This document shows positions 11,058 through 23,599 of a stretch of DNA of 64,000 nucleotides, piece after piece. The stretch spans positions 51,477,124 to 51,541,123 of the forward strand of contig NC_089226.1 in NCBI RefSeq assembly GCF_963924675.1, given 5' to 3'. How positions within the stretch are numbered: position 1 is the first letter of the stretch; each line of letters begins with the position of its first letter. This DNA is from Phocoena phocoena (Eukaryota > Chordata > Mammalia > Artiodactyla > Phocoenidae). Made by a program: the position numbers and the translations under genes. Under the pieces are notes generated by a model. That model searched no databases and had not been told where the DNA came from. It saw nothing but the letters and a program-made list of their open reading frames with translations.

Positions 11058-11200
11058 TTTAAATGAGCCAACTAAGGCTCAAAGAGATGAAATAATTTTC
11101 CTTATTTTTACCCAGAGAGTAGCCGAGATGAAGACTAAACTCCATGTTGTCTGAAGTTAGATCACGTTCTATCTCCTCTGACTCCCTTTTAGGATCAATT
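11058..11200 (+). mobile_element. MIR SINE, tail-to-tail with the preceding MIR
   Basis: GAGCCAACTAAGGCTCAAAGAG, ATGAAATAATTTTCC, CCCAGAGAGTAGCCGAGATG and CTAAACTCCATGTTG follow the MIR 3' half. It is in opposite orientation to the MIR ending at 11040. Confidence 0.75.
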
Positions 11201-12535
11201 CTGTGACTAGGAAGCTGGTCTCACTAGAGTGTATTCAATTTTATGTCTGTCCTTTCCCCAAATGGATTAAATTGCAAGTGTGATTTTTGGAAGACTTTTT
11301 TTTCTTTGATGTCTCATAGTGGGAGCTTCATTGTGAACTAAAGAGAGGACTATCTGGGTTCCTCTCAAACCCCAGAAGCCATGGACAGCCCAGCAGAGTT
11401 CTAGAGTGATGAGAGACCTGTACTGGAAATGCTCACCTTCCTGGTTCTATAATTTTCTCTGTGCTGCTTCACCCCTGGCCCAGTCTCATTCTCTTGCACT
11501 TTGTCTGCCACCTTTGACCTCAGTTGTACAAGAAGTAGTTCTTTTACCCAAACCCTGGAAGCCGACTAGATTTTTAACCACAGACACCCTATCTTTCCTC
11601 CCCAAAACAACAGTGGGACTTTGAGGGCTTTGGCAAGGAATCCATAGAGGTTGATTCTAAAATCCCTATGTTCCCTGAGGTTTCTGGAAAACAAACAAAC
11701 AAAAAATACTTTGTTTAGCAAGCATGTGAAGTGCCTGGTTTATTCATCAAATAGAGAGCTCAGAGCCAAACCTGAAAACAGAAAATCTGGCTTTGAAAAC
11801 ATGAACCCTTCCTTTCAATCTGCTTTAATTAAAACAGGAGAGAAAGGAAAGAAAGAGAAGGAAAGAAGCCTATTTAAAGGAAAACTCACTTCTGAAAAGG
11901 GCTAGTGGCTTTTGAACAAAACTCCTTTACGGTACTACTGTCTCCCTAGTGTGAGAATAAATATAAAAATAGGAGCTCAAGCTTTTATTAACTGGACAGA
12001 TTCCATATGTCCTGCTGGGGTAGGATTTGTTTTGATTATTGATTCTGAGAGCCAGGCTATGTGCCTTTGTGCACCCCAGGGACGTGAAATGACTTGGTGT
12101 TTTAAATTACCCACCTAATCTCAGAGGAACATTGTTAGTTTTCCCTCTTTTTAGAGAATGAAGATGTTTATCTAAACTATCTCACCCAAACACACACAAA
12201 AATCTTCCTCCTAAAAAATAAAATCCAACCCATTGCATTTAAAAACAAACCTGTGTTATTCTCCTGGATACTTTGGAAAATCAGGAGCAAGGGAGGACTC
12301 ATCCTTCAAGGTGACCTGCCTACTGTCCAGAGTAGATTGTGGGAATGCAGCCTGCCCATATGCTATCCTTTTCTCCTCCACATGGCAGGCTGTTTGAGGC
12401 TGGGACACAGACTAGAAAATTAAATATGTGGGAACACATGCCCCCATATTTAATTACATGTTCACAACAAAAGTTTGCATGGTACATAAGCAGTTACAAA
12501 TCTGTTCACTCATTTTCTTCCTGTGCATACAGAGA
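11201..12535. other. Unique interval, nothing recognised
   Basis: No repeat family or gene was seen. Short open frames at 11406-11905 and 11912-12118 have no recognisable protein features. Confidence 0.5.
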
Positions 12536-12539
12536 ACAT

Positions 12540-12612
12540 GACTTGCTCAAATTTTTGTTCTTGCCTTGCTTAGTGTATATTATGTGCTCAATAAATGCTT
12601 GGTGGATTGAAT
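12540..12612 (+). mobile_element. L2 3' tail fragment
   Basis: GTGCTCAATAAATGCTTGG followed by TGGATTGAAT is the characteristic L2 3' terminus. Confidence 0.6.
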
Positions 12613-12828
12613 TAGTTCTACTGAGAATGCAAAAAAAATATTGGTTATATTGGCTCTGGGGGAAAACCAAAATAAAACAAAAATCCTTAGTTAACTCTAA
12701 TTCAGTCAATTATCAATACATGGACACACTTAAGCAAGGCTTCAGCATGACTCCATAAGGAATCAGAGACCAAAACAGAATCTATTCCAGAATTTCAGAA
12801 GATAATTTTATCATTTTTAGCCTGCTTT

Positions 12829-13000
12829 CCTTCCTTTCTTCTTCCTGCCCTTCCTTCCTCACTTCCTCCTTTCTTTATTTTTTCTCTTTTTCTTTCTTTC
12901 TTTCTTCCTTCCTTTCTTTCTCTTTCTTTTCTTTCTTTCTTTCTTTCTTTCTCTTTCTTTTCTCTCTTTCTCTCTCTCTTTCTTTCTTTTCTTTCTCTCA
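12829..13000 (+). repeat. Polypyrimidine (CTTT/CCTT)n microsatellite
   Basis: About 170 bases of nearly pure C/T built from TTTC, CCTT and CTCT units. The minus strand is homopurine, so an open frame across it gives only a Lys/Glu/Arg-rich translation. Such tracts can adopt triplex (H-DNA) form under supercoiling. Confidence 0.97.
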
Positions 13001-13189
13001 TTCATTACTTTTTGGAAAGAATAACAGTAATGAGAATTTCAAGCTATCTGCTGGACTATAAAATGTAAGGGATAGGGACCCACATACCAGGTGATGACAA
13101 GTAATCTAGCACATGGATACAGAGTTACAAATTCACCAAATCTTGCTGAGTTACAATCTCATTCCTTTCTTCATGGGCTCTTAGATAAG

Positions 13190-13520
13190 ATGTAAATAGG
13201 CATCTATTATTACCAGTCATTTTCCTAGATTCAGATGATTAAGAGATGAGTGAAGCAAAGCCATTATTGTGAATGAGAGAAATAATAACCTGTAATTCAA
13301 CAAATAAAATGTGACCTAAGTATGATGAAAGAGATATACAAGGGAGGTCCACCTCACTCAGTCTGGAAACCTAGTAGGGATATTCCAGGAGGATATCGTG
13401 TTTAAGTCTTGAAGGATAAATACCCAAACACAAGGAAGATGGAGGGCAGTGAGATACAAGTTTCTTGGTGGAAAAGACTGAATGGTGCTATGATGGGAAA
13501 TGTAGCTGACATGCAATAAG
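13190..13520 (-). mobile_element. L2 LINE fragment
   Basis: The order of phrases (tandem AAATAAAATGTGACC, GATATTCCAGGAGGATATC, AAGTCTTGAAGGATAAATA) fits reverse-strand L2 3' sequence. Divergence is high. Confidence 0.5.
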
Positions 13521-14395
13521 ACGTCCGGGGGCAGGGTAAATCAATGCAGTACAATGCATTCTTTGTATAATAATAGAAATTGAGGTATGAAAAGGTCTCT
13601 GCAGTCTATACTAAGCCTGTTACATCACTGCCCCACCAGCTTTCCCTGGGCTTCAGGAGGCTGTTCACTAAATATTCCATTTGATATGAACTACAGTCAT
13701 TCTGCAAAGTCATATTTCATAAATGCAGATTTAAAATGCTGAAATAAAACTGAGAAATAATCGTTTTTCCTAGGCCTCTTGGTACTGGGTTCTATGATGC
13801 TATTCCCTCCCTGGTCAACCAGCCTTCAAGGTGACATCTCCTTTAATGCTGGCAGCATGTAGAGTGCCAGCTTGTCATAGATCTAAAAGTCATTTCTTAG
13901 GAAATTCACTTGCATCAAAAAATATACAAGGTTTGGTGAATGTCATGGAAGGGACAATCCAAATAAGTGAGGACTGCATTGCAATGTTACAATAATGTGT
14001 TGCCTGAGTTTGTTATAATCTCCAAATACACATGCTTCAACGAAGCCAATCTTTTCAGTTGAATGAAGTAGATTAATATTTAATTGTCAAGAAATATTAT
14101 CAGGTAGGCTAAAGTTCATAATGGTTCAGATTCTTGGACAAAATCATAATAAGGATAAATGAAAAACTGAGATTTGAACTCTATTGGTGGCCCCCCAGAG
14201 TCCATGCTATTTTCTCTAGGAGAGCATTGTTAAAACTGCATTTACATTTAGGAATGAGAGCCTATCTAATTACTTCCAATCGTTTATGTATAAATGTGAG
14301 CAACTGAAGTTATCTTCAAAGTATTTAAAGAAGACTCTACACTTGAACTCTACATCTTTCCACAAAAGTCTCAGTAAAACTCTTTATTTGTTCTG
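13521..14395. other. Unique interval, nothing recognised
   Basis: AT-rich sequence without a recognised repeat, RNA gene or coding frame. Confidence 0.5.
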
Positions 14396-14399
14396 TAGG

Positions 14400-15250
14400 C
14401 CTTCACTAAGACTTGCATGCACTGGGTACCATGCTAGACATTTGTGGTCTCCAGAAGGAAGGAGAAGGTAGCCTTGAGAGGCCCCCAGCTTAATGGGGAA
14501 AATAGTAATATGAACAAATAAGACTTCACTTAATGATTATAATAAAATAGACTTAACTGCTATCTTTGTAACTGAATATGGATTTATGTCGGGCAGAGCA
14601 AGAAATTCTGCCTGAAAGATTAAGAGGAAGTTTCATAGCAGAAGTTGTGACAGAAGCAGGCCTTGACTGTAAGTGAGTAAGTCAGACAGAGAAAGACAGA
14701 TACCATATGATCTCACTTATATGTTGACTCTAAAAACAAAACCCATAAAATAATGAACTCATAGATGCAGAGAACAGATTGGTGGTTGCCAGAGCCAGGG
14801 GGGCAAGAAGGGTAAAGGAGATCAAAAGACACAAACTTCCAGTTGTAAATAAATAAGTTATGGGATAGAATGTATAGCATGGTGACTATAGTTAATAATA
14901 CTGTATGGCATATTTGAAAGTTGCCAAGAGAGTAGATCTTAAAAGTTCTCATCACACACAAAAAAATTGTAGCTATGTACGTTAACAGACATTAACTAGA
15001 CTTATTGTGGTGATTGTTTCACAATAGAGGCAAATATTGACTCACTATGTTGTACATCTGCAACTAATATGTCATATGTCAATTCAATCTCAGTTGAAAA
15101 AAAGGCCTTGAGAATGGGAAGAATTTTCAAGGAGAGATCTTAAATGACCATTCAGGCCAAATGGAACAGGAAAGACAAGGAGCTGTGAGAATCATTAACA
15201 TTGGGCAAAGATTCAAAAGTGATTTCATACTAGAGTCTTGGTAGAAACAC
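14400..15250 (-). mobile_element. L2 LINE fragment split by a younger L1
   Basis: TGCACTGGGTACCATGCTAG, AGGCCCCCAGCTTAATGGGG and GGCCTTGACTG before 14666 continue after 15103 as CCTTGAGAATGGGAAG and AACAGGAAAGACAAGG. These are reverse-strand L2 phrases in the right order on both sides of the 436-bp L1 insertion. Confidence 0.6.
14667..15102 (+). mobile_element. 5'-truncated L1 (L1MA/MB-like 3' end)
   Basis: It starts in the ORF2 C-terminal tail (AGTAAGTCAGACAGAGAAAG, CCATATGATCTCACTTATATG), runs through the 3' UTR (GATTGGTGGTTGCCAGAG) and ends in TCAATCTCAGTTG plus an A tail. The 9-bp duplication AGGCCTTGA flanks it at 14658-14666 and 15103-15111. Confidence 0.92.
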
Positions 15251-15319
15251 AGTTCCATACTTTTACATATAAAGGTCTTAGCCCTGTTCCACAAATCTCC
15301 ACAACTTAACACTTGTCAC

Positions 15320-15500
15320 ACAGGAGTGTAATGATTGACATAGCTGTGTCCCTCTCCCTTTAGACTGTGAGCTCCTTTAATGCAGGAGATACGCTGCATC
15401 TCACTGTCACTAGCATCTGGTACAGTTTCTAAGGCACGTCAAATGCTCAATAAATATTAATAAATATTTAAATGAGTGAATCGATTCACCAATAAATGAA
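15320..15500 (+). mobile_element. L2 LINE 3' end
   Basis: GACTGTGAGCTCCTTTAATG, CTAGCATCTGGTACAG, AAATGCTCAATAAATATT and a TGAATGA tail are diagnostic of the L2 3' terminus. Confidence 0.8.
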
Positions 15501-16045
15501 TGACTTGCTTTATAGTCCCTTGGTTATATGGCTATTTCCCTCATTGGAGTGAAAGCATCTTGAGAGGAGGTGTCATTTTGGTATTGCTTGGAAGATCTTT
15601 CTATAGAGGAATATACACATATTTTAGTGGTTGTGGATTTTGAAGGAGTTTGAATGACAAATCCTGGATTTTTTAAAAAATGAAACATTACCAATTATTT
15701 TGTATGCTCTTTCCTTATCTCTTGAGGAGCTGCCAAGTGGTGGAACTGCCTCTTCCCCCAACTGTTCACTTAGCTAGGGGAAAAGGTATTGCCAGGATTT
15801 TTTTCACTAGTTTTAGGAAACTTCAATTTACAAGTAGAAGGTTTTGAACAAAGTATGCCAATCAGAAGTGCTGCTCAATTAGAAACCATAAGCATATCAG
15901 TTATGCCAAAAACAAAATTACTTTAAAATGCAGGAGGGATAGTTGAGACAAATAACATCACCAATGTACACAGTTATTGAGTCCAAAAATTCACTGCTCC
16001 TACTTCCCATATTTTGATTCCTTAGAGAAGACTCCAATTCTGAAA
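15501..16045. other. Unique interval, nothing recognised
   Basis: No repeat family or gene recognised. Confidence 0.5.
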
Positions 16046-16049
16046 GTTG

Positions 16050-16190
16050 AGGTGAGGAAGCAGAAACTTGTGCTGTGAGAAGTCAAATGCTTTGTCTCAG
16101 ATTACACATCCCTGAATGGCAGTAGTGGTTGTAATTGGAACCAAGTCTACTTATATTATTTAAAAGTCTGTTACTCTCCCCCACCGTTCT
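16050..16190 (+). mobile_element. MIR SINE fragment, weak
   Basis: AAGTCAAATGCTTTGTCTCAG, TACACATCCCTGAATGGCAG and GGAACCAAGTCTACTTAT track the MIR 3' half (GGTCACACAGC, AACCCAAGTCTG) with many changes. Confidence 0.5.
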
Positions 16191-17039
16191 ACTAATCATA
16201 AGGTACTAAGAAGAGGGGGAGCTGTTTGGAGGGGAAAGTCTCATAGATACCATGTTGCCCTTTTGGGTTTGCCCCATCATGAAAAATTGCTGATCTGGGT
16301 GATTTAGGATGAAACAACTTGTTCATATAGAACCTGTGAGATGACTATACAATGCATAGGTCTTTGAGCAAATTTGCAGAAGTACCCCCTTGGAGGCTGA
16401 TACACTGGGCACTCTGCCTGGCAAGATTCCCATCTCCATTTGCCCACCTCTGCTCGGGCACTTTTGGGTAGAGCACTACCTGAACATCCATGTGTGACAG
16501 CCCTTGTGGAGATCACTGTTAGGTATATCAATTCTAAGTCTGCCCTCAGTTGTTTATGCTCATGTAAATTTTACCACTGATTGTTGCTAGGACCACTAAA
16601 CAGTATATACCTCCTATCTGACAGCTACAGTCATGGAAGTTTCAGCTGATGACTTCTAGTAGAAGAATATCCAACTTTGTTCTGTAGGTAACATATTGTA
16701 GAAATGCCTAATATGCTAACTCAGAAGTGTTTTCATTTCCCCTGAGGATGACCTCCTGTACATTCTCTTTGCAAAGTGTCATACTGATACATAGTATCAT
16801 AATGTCATGAGCCGGCTGTAAAGATGGTAATGGCAAATCTTCCATCTTGATCACAGTGGTTGAGAGCATGGGGATTTTTTTTAACCATTCAACCTCTACA
16901 ACATGCTTCACTTGTCACTGCAGCCACAATAGAATGCAATAAAATGCTCAAAATTCTATAATGTCCAGTGTAGCCACATTTACCTATCCTGAATCCTGCA
17001 AAATACAGGGAAAGTCATTGCCAATTGAAAAAGAAGACA
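16191..17039. other. Unique interval, nothing recognised
   Basis: No repeat or gene assigned. Minus-strand frames at 16304-16531 and 16708-16911 have no features that support coding. Confidence 0.5.
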
Positions 17040-17870
17040 GGAAAACAAACAAACTCAGTTCAGTTTTTCTCCTCTTGCTTTCACATTTTCATTGCAGGCT
17101 TGCCATTGACTTCCCTTTTCTCTAGAGACATTTTGCAGTGGTGACAGCTAATTCTGACTTCAGGGGTTACGGAGAAGGGCATTCTTTCCCATCAATCCAT
17201 GTATCTTCTTTTCTGTGCTACTTCAGAATCATATGAGGTCCTCGGCTTAGCTGTCAGCTCTCTAGGCCATGCCTAATTACCATGATGTTACATGTGTTTT
17301 GTGGGTAAACACAGCTTCTAGTTTAGTTGGATAATTTAATTGTGCCAAGCCCAAGTTTCTTAATAGCCAATTACTTAGAAATGGAACAACACTGATTTAC
17401 TTTTGTTCAGGGACTCCCTAAGTATCTAAAGTCTTTCATTTTCTGCCTGTCATCTTATTTCCACTGTTTGCTATTTTAGAGTAATCAGACGATTGTGCTC
17501 AGGAACAGAATTACAGCACACACACCCATATGTGTTGACTCAGAAATGGCAACAAGCAACACATCCATGAAGAGTTAATCTGAAGGACCTTTGCTCCTGG
17601 GTTGAAGGGAGATTTATTTGGTCCATGCAGATGGGAGAGTAGGCTTTTCTCTTAATATCAAATCCTACTGAAATAAATTGTAGCTGATTTGTGAAAGGGC
17701 CGCAAACAGCAATCTTGAGATTTTATTGTGTTCTCGGATATTTGTCAGCAACACAGATAAAATGCACTTCACAGAGCTGTCCCTGAAAAATTAGTGCCAT
17801 TGATGCCTTCAGCAAGCATATGGTCACAGTGGAGAGGTAATTAGCCCCATGCCACATTTCCATTGCTGTT
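17040..17870. other. Repeat-free block, candidate conserved noncoding element
   Basis: No transposon relic is recognisable over about 830 bases. The sequence has moderate GC and includes homeodomain/MEIS-like words (GGTGACAGCTAATTC near 17140, CCATGCCTAATTACC near 17265, GAGGTAATTAGCCCC near 17832). This is inference from composition and motif content only; no cross-species comparison was possible. Confidence 0.35.
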
Positions 17871-19428
17871 TGTATACTTTTGGACACAGTTCATTAGTGT
17901 GCCAGTCCTTCAAATCTATCTCCCTTAAAGAGGGTGTGTTATGTGTTATCTTAATAGTCAATTATTTAGTATCCCCCAGCGACCACCTTGCCAAGGATGG
18001 TTGCCTTTCTGTCTACTTTCCCTCCAGTGTCTCCAATTTCTAATTATTGTGCACTGGATATTTCTCCCTAGATGTGCTGCTGGTCTCTCATCCTCAGCCC
18101 ATCTAGAGCAGAATTCCTATTTTATGGAAAAATATCACAAAATATGGTTTTATTATATCTTCAGAGATGATTTTAGCCAACGAAGTGTATTTTTCCAGGC
18201 TCCTCACTTGCATGGGTCCCTTTCAAGGCCTTGGTTTTCTTATAGCCATATATGTGTATATCATATATATATAATATATATATATAAAATTTACAATTTT
18301 AAATATAATTACAATCGCCTCTTGGGTCAGCTTTCTCTTTCCACTCCACATTTCTTTCTGTCATACTTCCTTTCTTGGCAGATGGTATTGAAATCTCCAA
18401 GAAAAATTTGGGGATCTGACTAAGGTAGAGGAAGGGATACATTTAGTTTGTGTATAGTGGGATATACTTATACTGTTCACAGTCACATCCATGTAGAGGT
18501 AAAATTATTCAGATCCATCCCAGTGTCAGAAGAGCTCCCATGAATGCTCCTACTGTCTGCTGGGCTGACTCAAAGGCAAAGAGATCAAAGTCATATTCTC
18601 AAATTGCCCTAGGCAACATAGGAGCAGAAATATGTGGGTAGGGGAGGCGACAGAAATTACAGAGCTAGAAACTAGGCTGTGAAAATTTTTTTCAGATATT
18701 AAAAATCATATATGATAAAGAAATTGACACTTTTCAAATTTGACCTCAATCTTGAAAATTAACATCACACCTCCTGTAACAATTTGTAAAATGACAATTT
18801 TAAAAAGCTAAACTAAACTATCGTTAATAAAATAAAAATAAAAGAATGACTGAATGATTTATTGCCTAAGGAAAAGGATATTATAATTGGTGTTATATAA
18901 AGAGTTGATTAAAAAAATCTAGAAAACAATAAGAGAGTATTCTAGAGCCCCTTTTTCTGGATTTTGTGATATTTGTGATATGTTATTCACCACAAAACTT
19001 AATTTGTTATCAAATGTGTTATTTCTTTCAAAAATCTAAATAAATATCATTTTCAGGACTACTTTATTCTAATTAGTTTTATGCTGTTTCTTAAAGAGGG
19101 CCAGATTTCAAGCACTGCCTAAGTGTTAGGCCCTATAAAACTGGATCCATCTGTATTGTAAAATGATGGTTCTTTATATCTCGTTTTTTTGTTTGTTTTG
19201 TTTTGTGTGTCAATTTTGTTTTGTAATAGCCTTTAAAAAGTCGCAGTATTGATCTCTCTAATCCTTAGTCCTGGTTGGCTACACATCTGCAACTCAGATA
19301 TTCCTATTTTTGTACAAGTCCACCATATCCAAATCATCTTGTTTCATTCTTTCTTTTGCTTCTGCACACAATAATTCTGATAATAATAATTCATATATAC
19401 ATTTGTCACTTTGTGATAAGTTTGATTT
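17871..19428. other. AT-rich interval with (TA)n tract, otherwise unassigned
   Basis: An (AT)-rich microsatellite lies at about 18243-18312 and T-rich simple sequence at 19183-19225. The 160-codon frame at 17941-18423 crosses the microsatellite and is not a credible gene. The last bases (about 19411-19428) carry one copy of the target duplication of the next L1. Confidence 0.5.
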
Positions 19429-19789
19429 TTTTTTAAACATCTTTATTGGAGTATAATTGCTTTACAATGGTGTGTTAGTTTCTGCTTTATAACAAAGTGA
19501 ATCAGTTATACATATACATATGTCCCCATATCTCTTCCCTCTTGCATCTCCCTCCCTATCCCACCCCTCTAGGTGGTCACAAACCACTGAGCTGATCTCC
19601 CTGTTCTATGCGGCTGCTTCCCACTAGCTATCTATTTTACGTTTGGTAGTGTATATATGTCCATGCCACTCTCTCACTTTGTCCCAACTTACCCTTCCCC
19701 ACTCCCTGTATCCTCAAGTCCATTCTCTAGTAGGTCTGCATCTTTATTCCCACCTTGCCCCTAGATTCTTCATGACATTTTTTTTTTTT

Positions 19790-22700
19790 TACTTTCCATA
19801 TATATGTGTTAGCATACAGTATTTGTTTTTCTCTTTCTGAATTAATTTACTCTGTATGACGGACTCTAGGTCTATTCACCTCACTACAAATAACTCAATT
19901 TCGTTTCTTTTTATGGCTAAGTAATATTCCATTGCATATATGTGCCACATCTTCTTTATCCATTCGTCTGTTGATGGACACTTAGGTTGCTTCAATGTCC
20001 TGGCTATTGTAAATACAGCTGCAATGAACATTTTGGTACATGACTCTTTTTAAATTATGGTTTTCTCAGGGTATATGCCCAGTAGTGGGATTGCTGGGTC
20101 ATATGGTAGTTCTACTTTTAGTTTTTTAAGGAACCTCCATACTGTTCTCCATAGTGGCTGTATCAATTTACATTCCCACCAACAGTGCAAGAGGGTTCCC
20201 TTTTCTCCACACCCTCTCCAGCATTTGTTGTTTGTAGATTTTTTGAGGATGGCTATTCTGACCGATGTGAGATGATATCTCATTGTAGTTTGATTTGCAT
20301 TTCTCTAATGATTAATGATGTTGAGCATTCTTTCATGTGTTTGTTGGCAATCTGCATACCTTCTCTGGAGAAATGTCTATTTAGGTCTTCTGCCCAGTTG
20401 TGGATTGGGTTGTTTGTTTTTTTGATACTGAGCTGCTTGTAAATTTTGGAGATTAATCCTTTGTCAGTTGCTTCATTTGCAAATATTTTCTCCCATTCTG
20501 AGGGTTGTCTTTTCGTCTTATGGTTTCCTTTGCAGTGCAAAAGCTTTTAAGTTTCATTAGGTCCCATTTGTTTATCTTTGGTTTTATTTCCATTTCTCTA
20601 GGAGGTGGGTCAAAAAGGATCTTGCTGTGATTGATGTCATAGAGTGTTCGGCCTATGTTTTCCTCTAAGAGTTTGATAGTGTCTGGCCTTACATTTAGGT
20701 CTTTAATCCATTTTGAGTTTATTTTTGTGTATGGTGCTAGGGAGTGTTCTAGCTTCATTCTTTTACATGTAGCTGTCCAGTTTTCCCAGCACCACTTATT
20801 GAAGAGGCTGTCTTTTCTCCACAGGATATTCTTGCATCCTTTATCAAAGACAAGGTGCCCATATGTGCGTGGGTTTATCTCTGGGCGTTCTACCTGTTCC
20901 ACTGATCTATATTTCTGTTTTTGTGCCAGTACCATAATGTCTTGATTACTGTAGCTTTGTATTATAGTCTGAAGTCAGGGAGCGTGATTCCTCCAGCTCC
21001 GTTCTCCTTTCTCAAGATTGCTTTGACTATACAGGGTCTTTTGTGTTTCCATACAAATTGTGTAATTTCTTGTTCTAGTTCTGTGAAAAATGTCATTGGT
21101 AGTTTGATAGGGATTGTGTTGAATCTGCAGATTGCTTTGGATAGTATAGTAATTTTCAAAATATTAATTCTTCCAGTCCAAGAACATGGTATATCTCTGC
21201 ATCTGTTTATATCAGCTTTAATTTCTTTCATCAGTGTCATAGTTTTCTGCATACAGGTCTTTTGTCTCCTTAGGTAGGTTTATTCCTACATATTTTATCC
21301 TCTTTGTTGCAATGGTAAATGGCAGTGTTTCCTTAATTTCTTTTCACATTTTTCATCATTAGTGTATAGGACTGCAAGAGATTTCTCTGCATTACTTTTG
21401 CATCTTCCTACTTTACCAAATTCATTGATTAGCTCTAGTAGTTTTCTGGTAGCATCTTTAGGATTCTCTTTGTATAATATCATGTCACCTGCAAACAGTG
21501 ACAGTTTTACTTCTTCTTTTCTGATTTGGATTCTTTTTACTTCTTTTTCTTCTCTGATTCCTGTGGCTAAAACTTCCAAAACTATGTTGGAAAATAGCAG
21601 TGACGGTGGGCAACCTTGTCTTGTTCCTGAACTTACTGGAAATGGTTTCAGTTTTTCACTATAGAGAACGATGTTGGCTGTAGGATTGTCATATATTGCT
21701 TTTATTATGTTGAGGTAAGTTTGCTCTATGCCTACTTTACTTTCTGGGGTTTTTTTTTTTTATCATAAATGGGTGTTGAATTTTGTTGAAAGCTTTCTCT
21801 GCATCTATTGAGGTGATCATATGGTTCTTCTCCTTCAATTTGTTAATATGGTGTATCACATTGATTGATTTGCATATATTGAAGAATCCTTGCATTCCTG
21901 GGATAAACTCCACTTGATCATGGTGTATGAGCCTTTTAATGTGCTTTTGGATTCTGTTTGCTAGTATTTTGTTCAGGATTTTTGCATCTATGTTCATCAG
22001 TGATACTGGCCTGTAGTTTTCTTTCTTTTTCACATGTTTGCCTGGTTTTGGTATCAGTATGATGGTGGCCTCGTAGAAAGAGTTTGGGAGTGTTCCTCCC
22101 TCTGCTATATTTTGGAAGAGTTTGAGAAGGATAGGTGTTAGCTATTCTGTAAATGTTTCCTAGAATGTTCCTGTGAAGCCATCTGGTCCTGGGCTTTTGT
22201 TTGTTGGAAGATTTTTCATCACTGTTTCAATTTCAGTGCTTGTGATTGTTCTGTTTATATTTTCTATTTCTTCCTGGTTCAGTTCCGGAAGGTTGTGCTT
22301 TTTCTTAGAATTTGTCCATTTCTTCCAGGTTGTCCATTTTATTGGCATATAGTTGCTTGTAGTAATCTCTCATTATCCTTTGTATTGCTACAGTGTCAGT
22401 TGTTCTCCTTTTTCATTTCTACTTCTATTGATTTGAGTCTTCTCCCTTTTTTTCTTGATGTGTCTGGCTAATGGTTTATCAATTTTGTTTATCTTCTCAA
22501 AGAACCAGCTTTTACTTTTATTGATCATTGCTATTGGTTCCTTCATTTCCTTTTCATTTATTTCTGAGCTGATATCTGTGATTTCTTTCTTTCTGATAAC
22601 TTTGGGGGTATTCTTTTCTTCTTTCTCTAATTGCTTTAGGTGTAAGGTTAGGTTGTCTATTTGAGATGTTTCTTTTTCCTTAAGGTAGGATTGTGTTGCT

Positions 22701-23595
22701 GTAAACTTCCCTCTTAGAGCTGCTTTTGCTGCATCCCATAGGTTTTGGTTTGTCATATTTTCATTGTCTTTGTTTCTACGTATTTTTTTATTTTGTCTTT
22801 GATTTCTTCAGTGATCTCTTGGTTATTAAATAGTTTATTGTTTAGCCTCCATGTGTTTGTATTTTTTACAGATTTTTTCCTGTAGTTGATATCAATTCTC
22901 ATAGCATTGTGGTTGGAAAAGATAATTGATACGTTTTTAATGTTCTTAAATTTACCAAGGCTTGATTTGTGACCCAGGGTATGATCTATCCTGGAGAATA
23001 TTCCATGAGCACTTGAGAAGAATGTATATTCTGTTGTTTTTGGATGGAATGTCCTATAAATATCAAATCCATCTTGTTTAATCGATCATTTAAAGCTTGT
23101 GTTTCCTTATTTATTTTCATTTAGGATGATCTGTTCATTGGTGAAAGTGGGGTGTTAAAGTCCCCTACTATGATTGTGTTACTGTCGATTTCCCCTTTTG
23201 TGGCTGTTATCATTTGCCTTATGTATTGAGGTGCTCCTCTGTTGGGTGCATAAATACTTACAATTGTTATATGTTCTTTTTGGATTGATCCCTTGATCAT
23301 TAGGTAGTGTCCTTGTTTGTCTCTTGTAATAGTCTCTATTTTAAAGTCTATTTTGTCTGATATGAGAATTGCTACTCCAGCTTTCTTTTGATTTCCATTT
23401 GCATGGAATATCTTTTTCCATCCCCTCACTTTCATTCTGTATGTCCCCTGAGAGAGAGACCCTGAAGTGGGTCTCTTGTAGACAGAATATATACGGGTCT
23501 TGTTTTTGTATCCATTCAGCCAGAGTATGTCTTTTGGTGGGAGCATTTAATCCATTTACATTTAAGGTAGTTGTCTATATGTATGTTCCTATTAC
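19790..23595 (-). pseudogene. L1 ORF2 (endonuclease and reverse transcriptase), broken, copy B
   Basis: The whole ORF2 length is present, about 3.8 kb as expected, but split by stops and shifts into open pieces, e.g. 23121-23546, 22388-22756, 22160-22348, 21737-22033, 21295-21579, 20962-21252, 20453-20935 and 20050-20283. The N-terminal endonuclease starts near 23570 (TLNVNGLNAPTKRHTLAEW) and keeps GDFNTPLSP. The RT active-site block at 21472-21495 reads FAGDMILY, so one of the paired catalytic Asp residues is replaced by Gly. The Cys-containing C-terminal region ([18 protein letters not shown]) is at about 20160-20230. Just downstream of 20050 a Gln codon has become a stop. The frame ends near 19790. 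Recognition is by family motifs and by agreement with copy A and with the 34008 L1. Confidence 0.95.
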
Positions 23596-23599
23596 CATT

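Noticed and set aside
12795..13001. 68-codon Lys/Glu/Arg-rich frame on the minus strand
   Set aside because: It is the translation of the polypyrimidine microsatellite and would be open in almost any frame.
17941..18423. 160-codon plus-strand frame
   Set aside because: It crosses a (TA)n microsatellite and has a biased composition; no domain is recognisable.
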